Below, piece after piece: positions 23,896-34,795 of a stretch of DNA of 64,000 nucleotides; within the stretch, counting starts at the first letter, position 1; every line of letters starts with the position of its first letter. This DNA comes from Hordeum vulgare subsp. vulgare (Eukaryota > Streptophyta > Magnoliopsida > Poales > Poaceae). The position numbers and the translations under genes were made by a program. The stretch lies in the NCBI RefSeq assembly GCF_904849725.1, contig NC_058522.1:438803529-438867528 (forward strand), written 5' to 3'. Under the pieces are notes generated by a model. The model had not been told where the DNA came from. It saw nothing but the letters and a program-made list of their open reading frames with translations, and searched no databases.

Positions 23896-24240
23896 AGCAT
23901 CACTTGGAAACTTTTCCTTAGTTTTACCTCGACCCTTTTAACAGTACGGTGTTCCTATGACACAAAAGAAAGGAAATGAAACTACGAAAACAAAAGTATT
24001 CACGCTTGAAAGTCCTCGCTTCAATATCTTCACCGACACGTATTTCCTCACTTTCAAAATCTTCATGAAAGTATCAAAGTCTTTAGTTACTGACATTCAT
24101 TTTTAGGGGTCGATATTCTTCGAATAACTCAAACTTCTCAACGACTTATAGAGATTATGTTCATGCACAAACACATTAGTTTCTTAACCAATAAGTCTTC
24201 AATACACCAAAATCACTAAGGGGCACTAGATGCACTTAGA
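23896..24240 (-). repeat. Copia-A 5' LTR, distal part
   Basis: The remainder of the Copia-A LTR, resuming after Gypsy-B. It ends GGGCACTAGATGCACTTAGA at 24240, the reverse complement of a TGTAAGTGCATCTAGTGCCC-type LTR start with the last CA mutated to GA. The match of this terminus to the GCACT at the inner end (14367) supports it as the outer border. Confidence 0.55.
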
Positions 24241-24470
24241 TTGGTGATGATATTTTTTGGCAACGTTGCCAGAAATCCTTCCTAATACTTGCGATCTGCA
24301 TCGGGTTTTCCATGAAGAGGAACGGGTGATTGCAACACAATACGGGTAAGTATTTCCCTCAGTTAAGAAACAAGGTTTATCAAACCAATAGGAATATCAA
24401 TCCTCAACCGTCTTCAGCTTCCGCACACAAAAAAGCAAACAACTTGCACCCAACGCGGGCAAGAGAGTTT
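24241..24470 (-). mobile_element. Gypsy LTR end with PBS, truncated, minus strand
   Basis: On the minus strand an LTR end reading GGAAAACCCGATGCAGATCG and CA (ending 24290) is followed by AAGGATTTCTGGCAACGTTG, a PBS-like motif, and then Copia-A begins. The LTR part matches the reverse complement of 160-336 (GGTTGAGGATTG, GGGTGCAAGTTG). The LTR is broken off near 24470. It is the remnant of the Gypsy into which Copia-A may have inserted. Confidence 0.5.
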
Positions 24471-25367
24471 TATGATGCATTGGTTCGATTAAAGTGGCTT
24501 TGGTGTGAAGGATAACATCAACTGGAGTTCCTGGCAGCAATCTGTTTGGAGCGTGGTGGAGAAGGTTCACTTGGGGATAGATGTTGAGATTGAACTGAGG
24601 GTAATCACATACTATGGTGATCACTAAGGAAAATTTCCAGCTGAAAAGGATGAAGATAGCTAGCACTTCCTTCACAAACTACCCCATTGGACAAAAATAT
24701 GAAAGTTGAAGTGGTGCTTAGATGAATGAATGTATTGAGATAAAATTAGTGGAGGATTATAATTCGGACATAGAAAGGTACCGTAAAATTTTTGTACCAT
24801 TTAGATAAATAAAAATGGTACTTCCTTCACAATGCTTTCCTGAGGATAGAAACTTGGGGAACATGATGAGAGAAATTGGCTAAATGAAATGAGCCCAATT
24901 TTTTGGAGGGAAGTTATATTGGTAGGAGAATGTCGTGGTAAGATTTAAGAAATTACGGAGTAATATAAAATATAGTTGCTTTACAAACTAAAACTATGCC
25001 GAAAAACAAAGATTGGATGGTGTGCTCACCATGAGCACGGAATCTTGAATAATTTTGAGACATCCATGGTACTTATGAGTCAAATAATTTTTTAAATTTT
25101 TGTGGGAATTAATAGCAAGACAAAATTATAATTGCTTCACAACCTAGGGTAAATAGGGTTATTCCTTTAATAGAAAAGGGAACATTCCAAGAAATAAATA
25201 TTGGGGTTGGGCCAAGATGGAAATGACATGACCTTGGGAAGGATTTGAGTGTGACAAGAAACTTGGGAGAGGAAGAAGAGATGATCTTCCTAGGCTTACA
25301 GACCACAGGGCCATAGAAAAAGAAATCCAAAGAAATCTCAAAAAGGGCCAAAAATTGGGGTGTTACA
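24471..25367 (-). mobile_element. Probable LTR with TGTAACACCCC terminus, left border unclear
   Basis: The right end is ATTGGGGTGTTACA (ending 25367), the reverse complement of TGTAACACCCCAAT, a common start of grass LTRs. Beyond it a different LTR begins. The body is AT-rich and noncoding: it repeats ACTTCCTTCACAA (24663, 24821) and GCTTTACAAACTA/GCTTCACAACCTA (24977, 25133), weak internal repetition. I could not find a matching left terminus or TSD, so it may be a truncated LTR. Confidence 0.4.
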
Positions 25368-26102
25368 TCTACATCAACCTTGCTGCTCCCATGGTGATGT
25401 GTGAGTAGTTTACCACAGACATATGGTTCCGTAGTTAGTACCTAGATGGCTATATCTCTCTATGGTCTTCATTGCCAAGATCACTACAATTCATATTAGT
25501 TGGATTTACTTTGTCTACATCATGGCATCTTGCCTAAGGCGTTACTCTCTTTTGGTTAATACTCCAAATGCATGCTTGATAGTGGTCGATGAGTGTAGTA
25601 ATAGTAGTAGATGCATGCATGAGTCGGTCTACTTACTTATGGATGTGTTGCCTATATGTAATGATCATTTCCGTGAATAAATATTGCATGACTATTCGCT
25701 TTTCTATCAATTGCCCAATAGTAATTTGTTTACCCACCATATGCTTTCTATGAGAGAGAAGCCTCTAGCAAAAGCTATGCCCCTCGGATCTTTGCAATTA
25801 TATTTAAAACACCCATTTTTTGCCATTTATTTACCTTTACTTTATTTTTCATTTATATTTATCTATTATCTATCTATCACTACTTATCGCTTGCAAGTAA
25901 TGAGTTCAAGGGGATTGACAACCCTCTTGCTCGTGTTGGGTGCAAGTGTGTGCTCTTTTGTGTCTAGGCGCCGAAGATGGGCGTTCACGTGGTCCTCCTA
26001 TTGGTTCAATAACCTTGGTTCTCACTGGGGAAATACTTATCTCTACTATGCTGCATCTCCCCTCCTCTTTGGGGATAATCCTAAAGCAGTTTACAAGTAG
26101 CA
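25368..26102 (+). mobile_element. 5'-truncated Gypsy LTR, plus strand
   Basis: Contains the conserved body of the TGATACGTC-type LTR: GTGAGTAGTTTACCACAGAC, AGGCGTTACTCTCTTTTGG, TGCATGCTTGATAGTGGTCG, CAATTGCCCAATAGTAATTT and the end TTACAAGTAGCA at 26102. The corresponding phrases occur in reverse complement in the Gypsy-B LTRs (16100-16700, 22780-23380). The first several hundred bases, including TGATACGTC and the promoter, are missing. No open frame is meaningful here. Confidence 0.65.
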
Positions 26103-26214
26103 CGGCTCCTCATGGAAATCTAAGGGTAATTAAGGCCTCCTTTTAGCAAAGAACCGTAACAAAGCATTAACACATAGTGAATACGTAAATTGCTTCGTAC
26201 TATATGATAGGATG
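26103..26214 (-). repeat. Short LTR fragment related to 27210-27320
   Basis: About 100 bp reading ATGGAAATCTAAGGGTAATT, CTCCTTTTAGCAAAGAACCG and AACAAAGCATTAACAC. It matches the stretch near 27225-27290 inside the solo LTR that starts 500 bp away, in the same orientation. It is an orphan fragment, perhaps filler DNA at a deletion junction. Confidence 0.45.
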
Positions 26215-26721
26215 TGGATGTCGCCTAGTGGGGGGATAGGAGCTTTAAAATAATTACAGTTTAGTCTTGAACACATGCAGAATAATACTAGCGTTTAACT
26301 TGTCAAGCACAAAACGTAAAACAACTAGGCTCACCTATGTGCATTAATAACTTATGCTAAGAAAGATAAACAACTATGTGATAGGAAGATGTATAACATG
26401 AAACAATATTTCTATTACAAACTAAAATGCATAAGTAAAGAGCTCGGGTAAGAGATAACCGAGGCGCGTGGAGACGATGATGTATCCCGGAGTTAACACC
26501 CTTGAGGATGCTAATCTCCGTTCGAAGCGGTGTGGAGGCATAATGCTCTTCAACAAGCCACTAGGTCCACCGTAATCTCCTCACTAGGCGACATCTCTGG
26601 CGTAATCTTCAACAAGTTTGGGCTCTGGGATTTTATCCCGGTGAAATCTCTCAACAAAGGGGTTTCTCGAACAAAATCTTCTCAATTCAAATGGAGCAAC
26701 CAATCAATGAGGGTTGGGGTG

Positions 26722-28149
26722 TGATAACCCACAAGTATAGGGGATCGCAATAGTTTTCGAGGGTAGAGTATTCAACCCAAATTTGTTGATTCGACACAAG
26801 GGGAAGCAAAAGAATATTCTCGAGTATTAGCAGTTGAGTTGTCAATTCAACCACACCTGAAAGACTTAGTATCTGCAGCAAAGTATCAGTAACAGAGTAG
26901 CAACGGTAACAATAGCAATAGTGACAGAAGTAGCAGTAACAGTAGCAGTAGTGACAACAGTAGCAGTAACAATAGGAGCAGTGATAGCAGTAGTGGCAAA
27001 GTAACAGCAGCAAGGACCAGTAGGAAAAACTCGTAGGCATTGGATCGGTGATGAATAATTATGCCGGATGACATTCATCATGTAACAGTTATAACATGGA
27101 GAGATATGTAACTAGCTCCAGTTGTCAATGTAATGTAGGCATATATTCCGTATATAGTCATATGTGCTTAGGGAAAAGAACTTGCATGACATCTATTGTC
27201 CGTCCCTCCCGTGGCAACGGGGTCCTAATGGAAACTACGGGATATTAAGGTTCTCCTTTTAATAGAGAACCGAAACAAAGCATTAGCACTTACTGAATAC
27301 ATGAACTCCTCATACTATGGTCATCTCCGGGAGTGGTTCCGGCTATTGTCACTCCAGGGTTGTCGGGTCATAACACATAGTAGGTGACTACAACTTGCAA
27401 GATAGGATCAAGAACACACATATATTGACGAGAACATAATAGGTTCAGATCTGAAATCATGGCACTCGGGCCCTAGTGACAAGCATTAAGCATGGAAAAG
27501 TAGTAGCAACATCAATCTCAGAACATAGTGGGTACTAGGGATCAATCCCCATCAAAACTAACTCGATTACATGATAGATCTCATCCAACCCATCACCGTC
27601 CAGCAATCCTACGATGAGATTACTCACGAACGATGAAGAGCATCATGGAATTGGCGATGAAGGAAGGTTGGTGATGACGATGGCGACGATCTCCCCTCTC
27701 CGGAGCCCAGAACGGACTCCATATCTGCTCTCCAGAGGAAGAACAGGTGGTGGTGGCGCCTCCGTATAGTAAAACACAATGAACTCTTCTCCTTTATTTT
27801 TTCCCGGACGAAAGGGACTAAATAGAGATGGAGTTGGAGGCGGCGGAGCCCTGAGGGCCCCACAAGCCTGCTAGGCGCGGACAGGGGGGCCCGCGCCTCA
27901 TGGGCTTGTGGGCTCCTCGCTCCACTCCTCCGGTTGATTCTTGCGCCAGTATTTTTTATATATTCCACACAAAAAATCTCGTAAATTTCTAGGTCATTCC
28001 GAGAACTTTTATTTCTGCGCAAAAACAACACCATGGCAATTCTGCTGAAAACAACGTTAGTCCGGGTTAGTTACATTCAAATCATGCAAATTAGAGTCCA
28101 AAACAAGGGCAAAAGAGTTTGGAAAAGTAGATACGATGGAGACGTATCA
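26722..28149 (-). mobile_element. Gypsy solo LTR, TSD GGGTG
   Basis: 1428 bp. On the minus strand it starts TGATACGTCTCCATCGTATC at 28149 and ends CTATACTTGTGGGTTATCA at 26722. It is flanked by a perfect duplication GGGTG at 26717-26721 and 28150-28154. No internal sequence is present. Its 5' end matches, in opposite orientation, the LTR that begins at 63785. The family is one of the abundant Triticeae Gypsy groups (Sabrina/WHAM type by recollection). The open frames inside, including a Leu/Ala-rich one over the trinucleotide-like repeat, are not genes. Confidence 0.92.
26880..27010. repeat. AGTAACAGTAGC-type low-complexity tract
   Basis: Degenerate repetition of AGTAGC, AGTAAC and AGTGAC triplet pairs inside the solo LTR. 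It creates artificial open frames of Leu/Thr/Ala repeats on the minus strand. Confidence 0.75.
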
Positions 28150-28713
28150 GGGTGGGATGGTTATTTATAGTCAAAGCAATCTCAAGGATAAAATACCCAA
28201 CAAGGGCATGCGCCACACAAGGGTCAAGGTGTCCAACTGTCGGATTTCAAATTTGCACAAAAACTTTACTTGAGGAACTTAGTAAAGTTGACTCAATATC
28301 CCGTTATTTTCTCTCGCGATCCATAAAAACACCGTCTCTGACTCCAAGTAAAAACACAATGCACGAAGAGGTTTCTCTCGACTTCAATGGGAGATAGGTT
28401 AATCATTGAGCCCTCAACAAAGAAGTACATCTCGACTATCTTGGACCCTCCTTAATAGTATGTTTGCCCTATGACTCATATGAAAGACATGAAACTATGA
28501 ATAAGACTAGGTCTTCTCGTTGTCTTTAATCTTCTTTGCTACAACTCATCGATCTTCTCTGTAGTTCAAATAATCTTGGCATAAGTTTTAGGAAACTTCT
28601 CAATAACTACAAGGACCATTTTACTATTTCTGCACTCGCAAACACATTAGTCTCTTAGTTGTTTTGCCCAACAATATCCAAAGCATTCAAGGGCACTACA
28701 TTGCACCTACACA

Positions 28714-29565
28714 CTCCAGACCATGGTAGATTTGGTTCAAGTCTCTTAGGGTAATCCATCGAATTCCCGCGCAGGGCTTGAGGGCAGCAAGCCCTGTGAA
28801 GAATTCATCCTTCCAAGTGTAATCTATGGGGCTGTATACAATGGTCATCTTGTAGATGTTCTGCTGATGGCGCACGGTGATAAGTACAGGGCTTTGATAT
28901 TCAGAATGCTACAACAAGTTCAAGAAAGTTGTTCGATGTTACTTCAAGAAAAGCAAGCAGCAAGAGTTCTAGAATGCTAGGAAAAGTTCAAGATCAAACA
29001 AGTAAAAAACATTACGATGTTGCATATTATGTATAGTTTGCATGTCCAATACATATTTTGCGATCCATATATTAAAATGTAAGAACTAGAGCCCCCACGT
29101 CGTCCTCCTACGTCCTGCTTCCCCTCCCCTAGCCATCGCCCGATGGCCTCCACCGGGCAAAGCCCGCACGGATTCAAGGGTGGCGGGGATCTGGCGTCCC
29201 GGAGCAGCTCCTACACGAGCGGGGGGCATGTGAAGTGGCGGCCGAAGCGACGCTCCTCCGCGTGTGCCGCTGGTGGTCATTGGTGGGGGAGGATGGAGGT
29301 GGTCTTTCGCGCCTGCATCCTCGTGTGGCCTGGTTGTGATCCGTCTGTTGCGTGATTTCTCAGCCCCATGTCCGGTTTGGCTCAGGAGTGTGGCACGGCT
29401 GCTCCTGGCCCTGGTGCTTGCCGTCCGTAGGTTCCAGCGGTGGAGAGCGTCCAACCCATGAGTCACCAGATCTTCGTCCCTGCTGGTTTGGTCCTGCCCA
29501 ACCAACATCGCGACGCTATGGTGTTTGATGCTCGGTGACATGGTGGCAGCTCGTATCGGGGGCAC
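28714..29565. other. Unassigned sequence left of Gypsy-E
   Basis: 28714-29085 is moderately AT-rich, with no gene recognised. 29086-29565 is GC-rich and carries a 159-codon minus-strand open frame rich in Arg, Pro and His with no recognised motif, probably a composition artefact. This DNA continues across Gypsy-E at 62839, so 29561 plus 62839 was one contiguous host sequence. Its style (GC-rich, TGGTGGTGG and CGGTG runs) would suit the 5' region of a LINE or a gene-derived fragment, but I cannot identify it. Confidence 0.4.
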
Positions 29566-30434
29566 TGTCAGATTTCGGGCTCCGCAAAACCCTAAGGATT
29601 CGAACTCAGGGCGTGTACGGAAATCTCTCTCGGCTCGACCTAACCTAGCCCGCTACTCGATGGAAACGGCGAAGAACTCACTCGATGGTGAGGGGAACAC
29701 AGAACACAACAGTTTACCTAGGTTCGGGCCGCTACGAAGCGTAAAACCGTACTCCTGCTTTTGGTGGATTGCCTCTCATGGAGGTTGGTGGATGAACTGG
29801 TACAGTGCTCTCGAGCCTCCGGATGCCAAGTGGCTAAGCATATTGCTCTAGGATTTCAATGATCCCATCCCCCTTGGCCAAGTATCCTACCCTCTCTATT
29901 TGTAGTGGAGGCCCGGGTCCTCTTCCCTTATCATAGGCGGGAAGAGATCCGATAACGACCAGTTTCGGTGGGGGACAAGGAAACATGCTTCCCCTGTCAA
30001 AAGAGGTCTTCGCCTGCAAAGCAGCTGCCAGCGCCGCAGAGGTGGGCACAGGGTGACGCTCGTCCTGCCGGCGGGTGGCCATGGTCTTGTTGCACTGGAA
30101 GGGAAACCTTTAGAAGATGCCTTTGGAGCCCTGATATGCTCCCACCTTGTTTGCACCAAAGGGGGGAACTGTCTTGTCCTGCCATCTTCTGATCGCCTGT
30201 CCTTCCATGGCGTCACCCTTGACTCTGGAGGCCCGACCTTGCCTTGAAATATCCGCCGCTCCGGAGGGGTCCTGAGGAGGCCCCCCTGCGGGTCTTGATG
30301 TCGCTCTTGCCCGGCCCCTCGCAAGGGCCTTGTTCAGGGTGGTGATGTCCCGGTCGAACTTGTGTTGACGACGTGGGCCCGCCCTGGGCCGCACGCAGGC
30401 AGGTCTGGGTACCCCCGTTCCTAGAACGCTGACA
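29566..30434 (-). repeat. 3' LTR of Gypsy-E
   Basis: TGTCAGATTTCGGGCTCCGC at 29566, ending CTAGAACGCTGACA at 30434 in window orientation. It aligns throughout with 61959-62833, with scattered differences. The open frames on both strands are shadows, not genes. Confidence 0.88.
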
Positions 30435-30449
30435 GTAGCCCCCGATCCC
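30435..30449 (-). promoter_or_regulatory. Polypurine tract of Gypsy-E
   Basis: Minus strand GGGATCGGGGGCTAC directly before the LTR start TGTCAGCG. It fixes the orientation and marks this LTR as the 3' one. Confidence 0.8.
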
Positions 30450-30596
30450 AAGGCGTGTGTGGGTAGGCTTCTCGGCGAAGCCTTGAAGACAGTCTGAAAT
30501 GTTGCGGGCCCCATTTGCCTGCGGGTCAGGCGACCCACGTGTCTCGAAGCTACGCGACGACGCTCTCGCTCCTCGAGGCGCCCGGGTGGTGTCAGG

Positions 30597-32252
30597 TGAT
30601 ACGTCCAAAACGTATCTATAATTTCTGCTAGTTCCATGATCTTTTGGGTGACATTGTTAGATGTTTTGCTACACTTTTATATCTTTTTACACATATTTGG
30701 ACTAACCTACTAACTCAGTGCACCAGTGGCAGTTTCTGCCTGCTGGTGTCTTTTTTGCAGGGGATTTTACCCAAATTTCCAGAGGCCCAAAAATACCAAG
30801 AAAAATATATAAAAATCAGCGTGGCGGAAGCTTCCGGAGCATTGAAGATGGGCCAGAGGGGAGCCAGGGGCTGCATAGGTGACCTCCCGGCGCGGCCTGG
30901 CCCCTAGCCGCGCCCACAGGCCGCCTGGGTGGGCCCCACCTCCTCTGACACCCTCCTTTGGCCTATATTTACCCCTCCGATCGGAAACCCTTCCATCATA
31001 TCCAGAATCACGAATTTCTCCATCGTTTCGCCGTTGCAGCGCTTCATAGATAGGGAGCGTCAGGAGACCTCTTCCCGGCACCCTGTCGGAGGGAGGATTG
31101 ACCTTCGGGAGCTTCTCCACCACCATGGACGCTTACCGGACGTGCCGTGAGTAGTCCTCCTTGGACCATGAGTCCATGACTAGTAGCTATGTGAATTCTT
31201 CTCTCCAATCTTGTTCTTCAATGATTAGCCCTTGTGAGCTGACCTACATGATCAAGGCATCTATGTAATTTTCCTGCTATTGCTATGCTCGTTTTGGTGG
31301 GATCCGATGGATTATGAGATTATGTTCAGATTGTGATGAGTTATATATTTGATTATCCTTTTATATTATGTTCTTTAGTGATTCATGCATGTTCTCCGTT
31401 GCTCTTTATTGCTTTAGCCGAGTAGTAGATTGTAACTCCAAGAGGAAGCGTTATGCATGATTGTGGGTTCATGCCCCTTGATGTCTAGCTTGAGTGATAG
31501 AAACATGAGACAAGGGGATGTGTTGTTGCCACCAGGGAGAAAACAACGATGCTCGTGACCATGGTTGCAAGGATTGTTTACCTTACACATAGTTCGTTAA
31601 TGCAGTTGTCCATTGCTTTGAGTTACACTTTGGGTGGGGCTCGCAACTTAATACCAGCGAGATGTTCTGGATAGATATCTCAAGGTGGATGATTAGTAAG
31701 TAGATGTTGATGAATAAACGGTCTACTTGTCTTGGCATACTGCCCATTACTGTTGAGACTTTAACTTTCAAGTAGTATAATTAGCATTGCGGTGCGTTTA
31801 TAATTATGTCAACTGCCCAGCTGTAGTTTGTTTACCCAAGCATAGTTGTTTATCGTATTTTGGGAGAGAGACATCACTAGTGAACATCATGTGACTCAGG
31901 TCCATATCACCACCATTGCTTACACCTCCACCATTTACTTCTTTCATTTACTTTTCCGTTGCAATCACTATCACTATTCCCGCTTGTGTTTTGATCCTTT
32001 GCAAACTACAAGCCCGGAGATATTTACAACCTCTCTGTACTCGTTGGGGGCAAAGTTATCTGTTGTGTGTCCAGGTCCACGTCTTCTGCTAGCGCCAGAG
32101 CAGCGGACACCTACTTGTTGATCCTTGGAGTCCTCCTGGTTTGATAAACCTTACAGTCTCCATGTAAGGGAAACTTACTGCTGACTACATCTCCACTTTC
32201 CACTTGGGGTAACTAACAAGGGGTGGGAAGTATATTCATCAACTCATCATCA
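30597..32252 (+). repeat. 5' LTR of Gypsy-D
   Basis: 1656 bp, TGATACGTCCAAAACGTATC at the start and CAACTCATCATCA at the end. Compared with the ~1651 bp of the split 3' LTR there are scattered substitutions only. The short open frames are not genes. Confidence 0.88.
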
Positions 32253-32262
32253 AACAAGTTCC

Positions 32263-32280
32263 TGGCGCCGTTGCTGGGGA
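32263..32280 (+). promoter_or_regulatory. Primer binding site of Gypsy-D
   Basis: TGGCGCCGTTGCTGGGGA, 10 bp after the LTR end. The spacing and sequence are typical of Triticeae Gypsy elements. Confidence 0.78.
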
Positions 32281-32426
32281 CTCCAGTCTTCAAGATAGGG
32301 GAGTTGCACGCTATCTTTTACCTTTGCTTTTTAGTCTTGTTAGTTTGCCTCCTAGTTTTTGCTTTAGAGTCATATACCAAAAACCACAAAAAATTAGTTG
32401 CTTTGTTCTTCCTTATTGTTGCGGCT

Positions 32427-32770
32427 ATGGGTTCCACTAAGAACACCAATTTGTGTGACTTCACTACTCACAACAACAATGACTTTACCTTCACTTCTAT
32501 TGCTCCAATTGCCACTGTGGGTATTTATAGAAGTAATAGACTTTGTGACTATGTTAGTCTTTATGGAGAATTATGCCCTTGGCATGGTCTCCCCGGGAAG
32601 GAACCGGATCTTTGGTTTGAAGTTGCTCCTAAACGTCCCCAAACTTGGGAGGACATCCAAACAATTATAATACAGAGCAAATCAAATATAGAGGATGACA
32701 CTACAATTTTACTTAATAGTGATGATATTAATTTTGACAATTGTAGTCTTTCCGAAGTTATCACTTTTTT
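32427..32770 (+). pseudogene. Gypsy-D gag remnant with large deletions
   Basis: Start MGSTKNTNLCDFTTHNNNDF at 32427 parallels MDENTKLCDFSSTNNNDF of Gypsy-B. The body is collapsed: after TSIAPIATVG it jumps through short unrelated pieces to DDINFDNCSLSEVITFF, the counterpart of NYDSCSLFECTSLMQLI late in Gypsy-B gag. The Retrotrans_gag core is missing. A frame change near 32770 separates it from the protease. About 115 codons remain of roughly 500. Confidence 0.7.
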
Positions 32771-33355
32771 TTGCAAAGAATGGCTAAATACCCCCACACT
32801 AGTACACTCAATATTGCCTTCACCGAGCATATTACCAATGCTCTTATCAAAGCTAAGGAGGAGAAGCTCAAGCTAGAGACTTCTATTCCTAGAAAACTAG
32901 AAGATGGTTGGGATCCTATGGTCACTATTAAATTGAATAATATCTCTTGCTTTGCTTTATGTGATGTTGGAGCTAGTGCCTCCATTATGCCCAAAAGAAT
33001 GTATGATATGCTTGATTTGAAACCTTTTGATCAGTGTTCTTTTGGTGTTCGTCTTGTTGATTCTTCCATAAAGAAACCTTTAGGGAGAATTGATGATGTT
33101 CTTATTGTTGTCAATGATAAGTATGTGCCCGTTGATTTCCTTATTATGGACATTGAGTGTGATCCCTCATGTCCAATTATTTTGGGACATCCTTTTCTCC
33201 GCACCGTTGGTGCTATCATTGACATGAAAGCAGGGACCATTAGATTCAAATTTCCTCTTAAAAAGGGAATGGAACACTTCCCTCGGAAGAAGATTAAGTT
33301 ACCTTATGAGTCCGTTATTCGGGAAAGTTATTATTATGGAGTTGATAATACTTGA
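32771..33355 (+). CDS. Gypsy-D retropepsin-like protease, still open
   Basis: 194 codons without stops. Residues 25-45 (LIKAKEEKLKLETSIPRKLE) match the end of Gypsy-B gag. Residues 61-75 contain ALCDVGASASIMPK, the aspartic protease active site (D65) with the GAS that plant Gypsy proteases show. Residues near 136-147 contain CPIILGHPFLRT, the C-terminal ILGxPFL strand. The frame ends naturally at a TGA after YYYGVDNT, close to where Gypsy-B's protease ends. The start M is only the first ATG in the frame: the family expresses this as part of gag-PR and here the gag is broken, so expression is doubtful. Confidence 0.65.
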   Translation: MQRMAKYPHTSTLNIAFTEHITNALIKAKEEKLKLETSIPRKLEDGWDPMVTIKLNNISCFALCDVGASASIMPKRMYDMLDLKPFDQCSFGVRLVDSSIKKPLGRIDDVLIVVNDKYVPVDFLIMDIECDPSCPIILGHPFLRTVGAIIDMKAGTIRFKFPLKKGMEHFPRKKIKLPYESVIRESYYYGVDNT

Positions 33356-33394
33356 TCTTTTTTGCATCATGCCTAGCTTAAAGGCATAAAAGAA

Positions 33395-33418
33395 AGCGCT
33401 TGTTGGGAGGCAACCCAA
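33395..33418 (+). promoter_or_regulatory. 24-bp conserved block after the Gypsy-D protease
   Basis: Begins AGCGCTTGTTGGGAGGCAAC, identical over all 24 bases to the minus strand of 19863-19886 in Gypsy-B. It lies 40 bp downstream of the protease stop and is preceded in both by a GCCTAGCT(T)A...GGC stretch that could itself pair. Confidence 0.5.
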
Positions 33419-34636
33419 TTTGTTTTTACTTTCAGTTTTAGTGGTCTTGATGCTTGTTACTACTGTAGCAACATCATTGTATCTTTATTTTCAAGCTTTG
33501 CGCCCATTTTTAGCCTCCGATTGCAAGAAAGTTCAAAAGTTCTGACATGTTGTACAGAAACAGATTTTGTCTCCTTGACGGAAAAATTCTCCAAAACTCA
33601 CCAGATCATCTTTTTTATCTGAATTGTTTTGACAGTATGCTCTGTATAATTTTCTTTCTGGCATATTCTGAGTTTTTTGATTTGAGTTGCAGAAGTACCC
33701 CGCAAAAATTATTTACTACCTGTTGTTCTGTTTTTCAAAGATTCTGCCACGTTTTGCGTTTTCACCATTTTGCAAATCTTAAGCTTGCTTTTCCTTTGCA
33801 AAGACCTTTTGGCAATCATGAGAAGCAGTAGCTTTTCATGAAAATATTTATTTCCAGTAGATAATGAATTATTTTATCATGGGTACTAACCACTCTAATC
33901 AGCTTATGATGAGTTTCGTATGAAGGGAGTTTTCAAGTATGCGATGGAAGATGATAAAAGAAGATCCAGGAGTGTCAAGTGCGAAAGCTTGGGGATGCCC
34001 CCATGCACCCCCAAGAAATATTCAAGGAGACTCAAGCATCTAAGCTTGGGGATGCCCCCGTGCATCCCCTTCTCTATCAACAATCATCAGTTCGTCCATC
34101 TCCATGCTATATTTTTATCACTTCATATGTTATGTGTTATGCTTGGAGCGTCCCGATCTTTACTTTTTAGTTTGTTTTAGTTTTTATTGTTGTTCATAAC
34201 AATTCGGAACCTAGCCTTCCTTGTTTGGGAGAGAAAGACGCTCCATTCCACCCTAGAACACAACATAGGTTTTTGTGCTTATATTTCTTGTGTGTTCTCT
34301 ATCTTTTCATAGCTGTTGTCATGCTTAGCTCTTAGTTTTCATGATATATCTTTTTAAGAGCTTTTATTTAGGTTTCTTTTGGAACTCTCTTGAGTTATCA
34401 TGCTTATCTTTTTAGAGAGTTGGCTTGTTGCACTGAGTTGTGTGTCTTGCATGAGTAGGTAATTGAGGTTGCTATTTAAGTACATTAGTAACTTGCAATA
34501 GTTTTGAGGTATTGATTTGAGTAATGTTTGGACTATTGGTGCCAAGAGCTTGAGCCTATTAGTGATAAGTGTCAAATTTTGGGAAATCCGTGTGTTTTTC
34601 AAAAACTAAAAAATTAGTTGAGAACTCTAGCAACTA

Positions 34637-34795
34637 CTCCCTCCGTTCCTAAATATAAGACCTTTTAGAGATTGCACTATGAATTACATACGGATGTACA
34701 TAGACATATTTTAGAGTGTATATTCACTCATTTTTCTCCGTATCTAGTCTTCTAGTGGAATCTCTAAAAGGTCTTATATTTAGGAACGGAGGGAG
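34637..34795. mobile_element. Stowaway MITE (Tc1/mariner), TSD TA
   Basis: 159 bp with long terminal inverted repeats: CTCCCTCCGTTCCTAAATAT at the left and its complement ATATTTAGGAACGGAGGGAG at the right, continuing inward through AAGACCTTTTAGAGAT. It is flanked by TA at 34635-34636 and 34796-34797. It has no coding capacity; related transposases act in trans. The complementary arms can fold into one hairpin. Confidence 0.95.

Larger units (their letters stand above)
337..24240 (-). mobile_element. Copia-A: degenerate Copia retrotransposon split by three later insertions
   Basis: Read on the minus strand, the pieces are collinear with a Copia element: 5' LTR (24240-23896 and 15195-14367), initiator-tRNA-Met-type primer binding site (14365-14352), gag N-terminus (14300-13750), gag C-terminus with zinc knuckle (11928-9757), protease (about 1080-1020), and pre-integrase plus start of integrase (742-341). 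Reverse transcriptase, RNase H and the 3' LTR are absent, so the element is cut off at about 337 by the Gypsy LTR end. The intervening blocks are an Angela element, an Angela solo LTR and a Gypsy array. All three are younger than Copia-A because they interrupt it. The coding parts carry many stops and frameshifts, so it is a fossil. Confidence 0.75.
26215..28713 (-). mobile_element. Degenerate LTR-like sequence hosting a Gypsy solo LTR
   Basis: The left end starts TGGATGTCGCCTAGTGGGGG followed by AGCTTTAAAATAATTACAG, and the right end is GGGCACTACATTGCACCTAC, ending near 28713. Both ends resemble a Triticeae LTR with a GCACT-bearing terminus like that of Copia-A. The body is interrupted by the solo LTR 26722-28149 and lacks much sequence compared with what I recall of this family. 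No TSD was found, so limits are uncertain. Confidence 0.4.

Noticed and set aside
26886..27081. Leu- and Thr/Ala-repeat open frames
   Set aside because: They are translations of the AGTAGC-type low-complexity tract inside a solo LTR.
29086..29565. 159-aa minus-strand open frame
   Set aside because: Arg/His/Pro-rich with no motif, and it stops exactly where Gypsy-E was inserted. I could not support a host gene.
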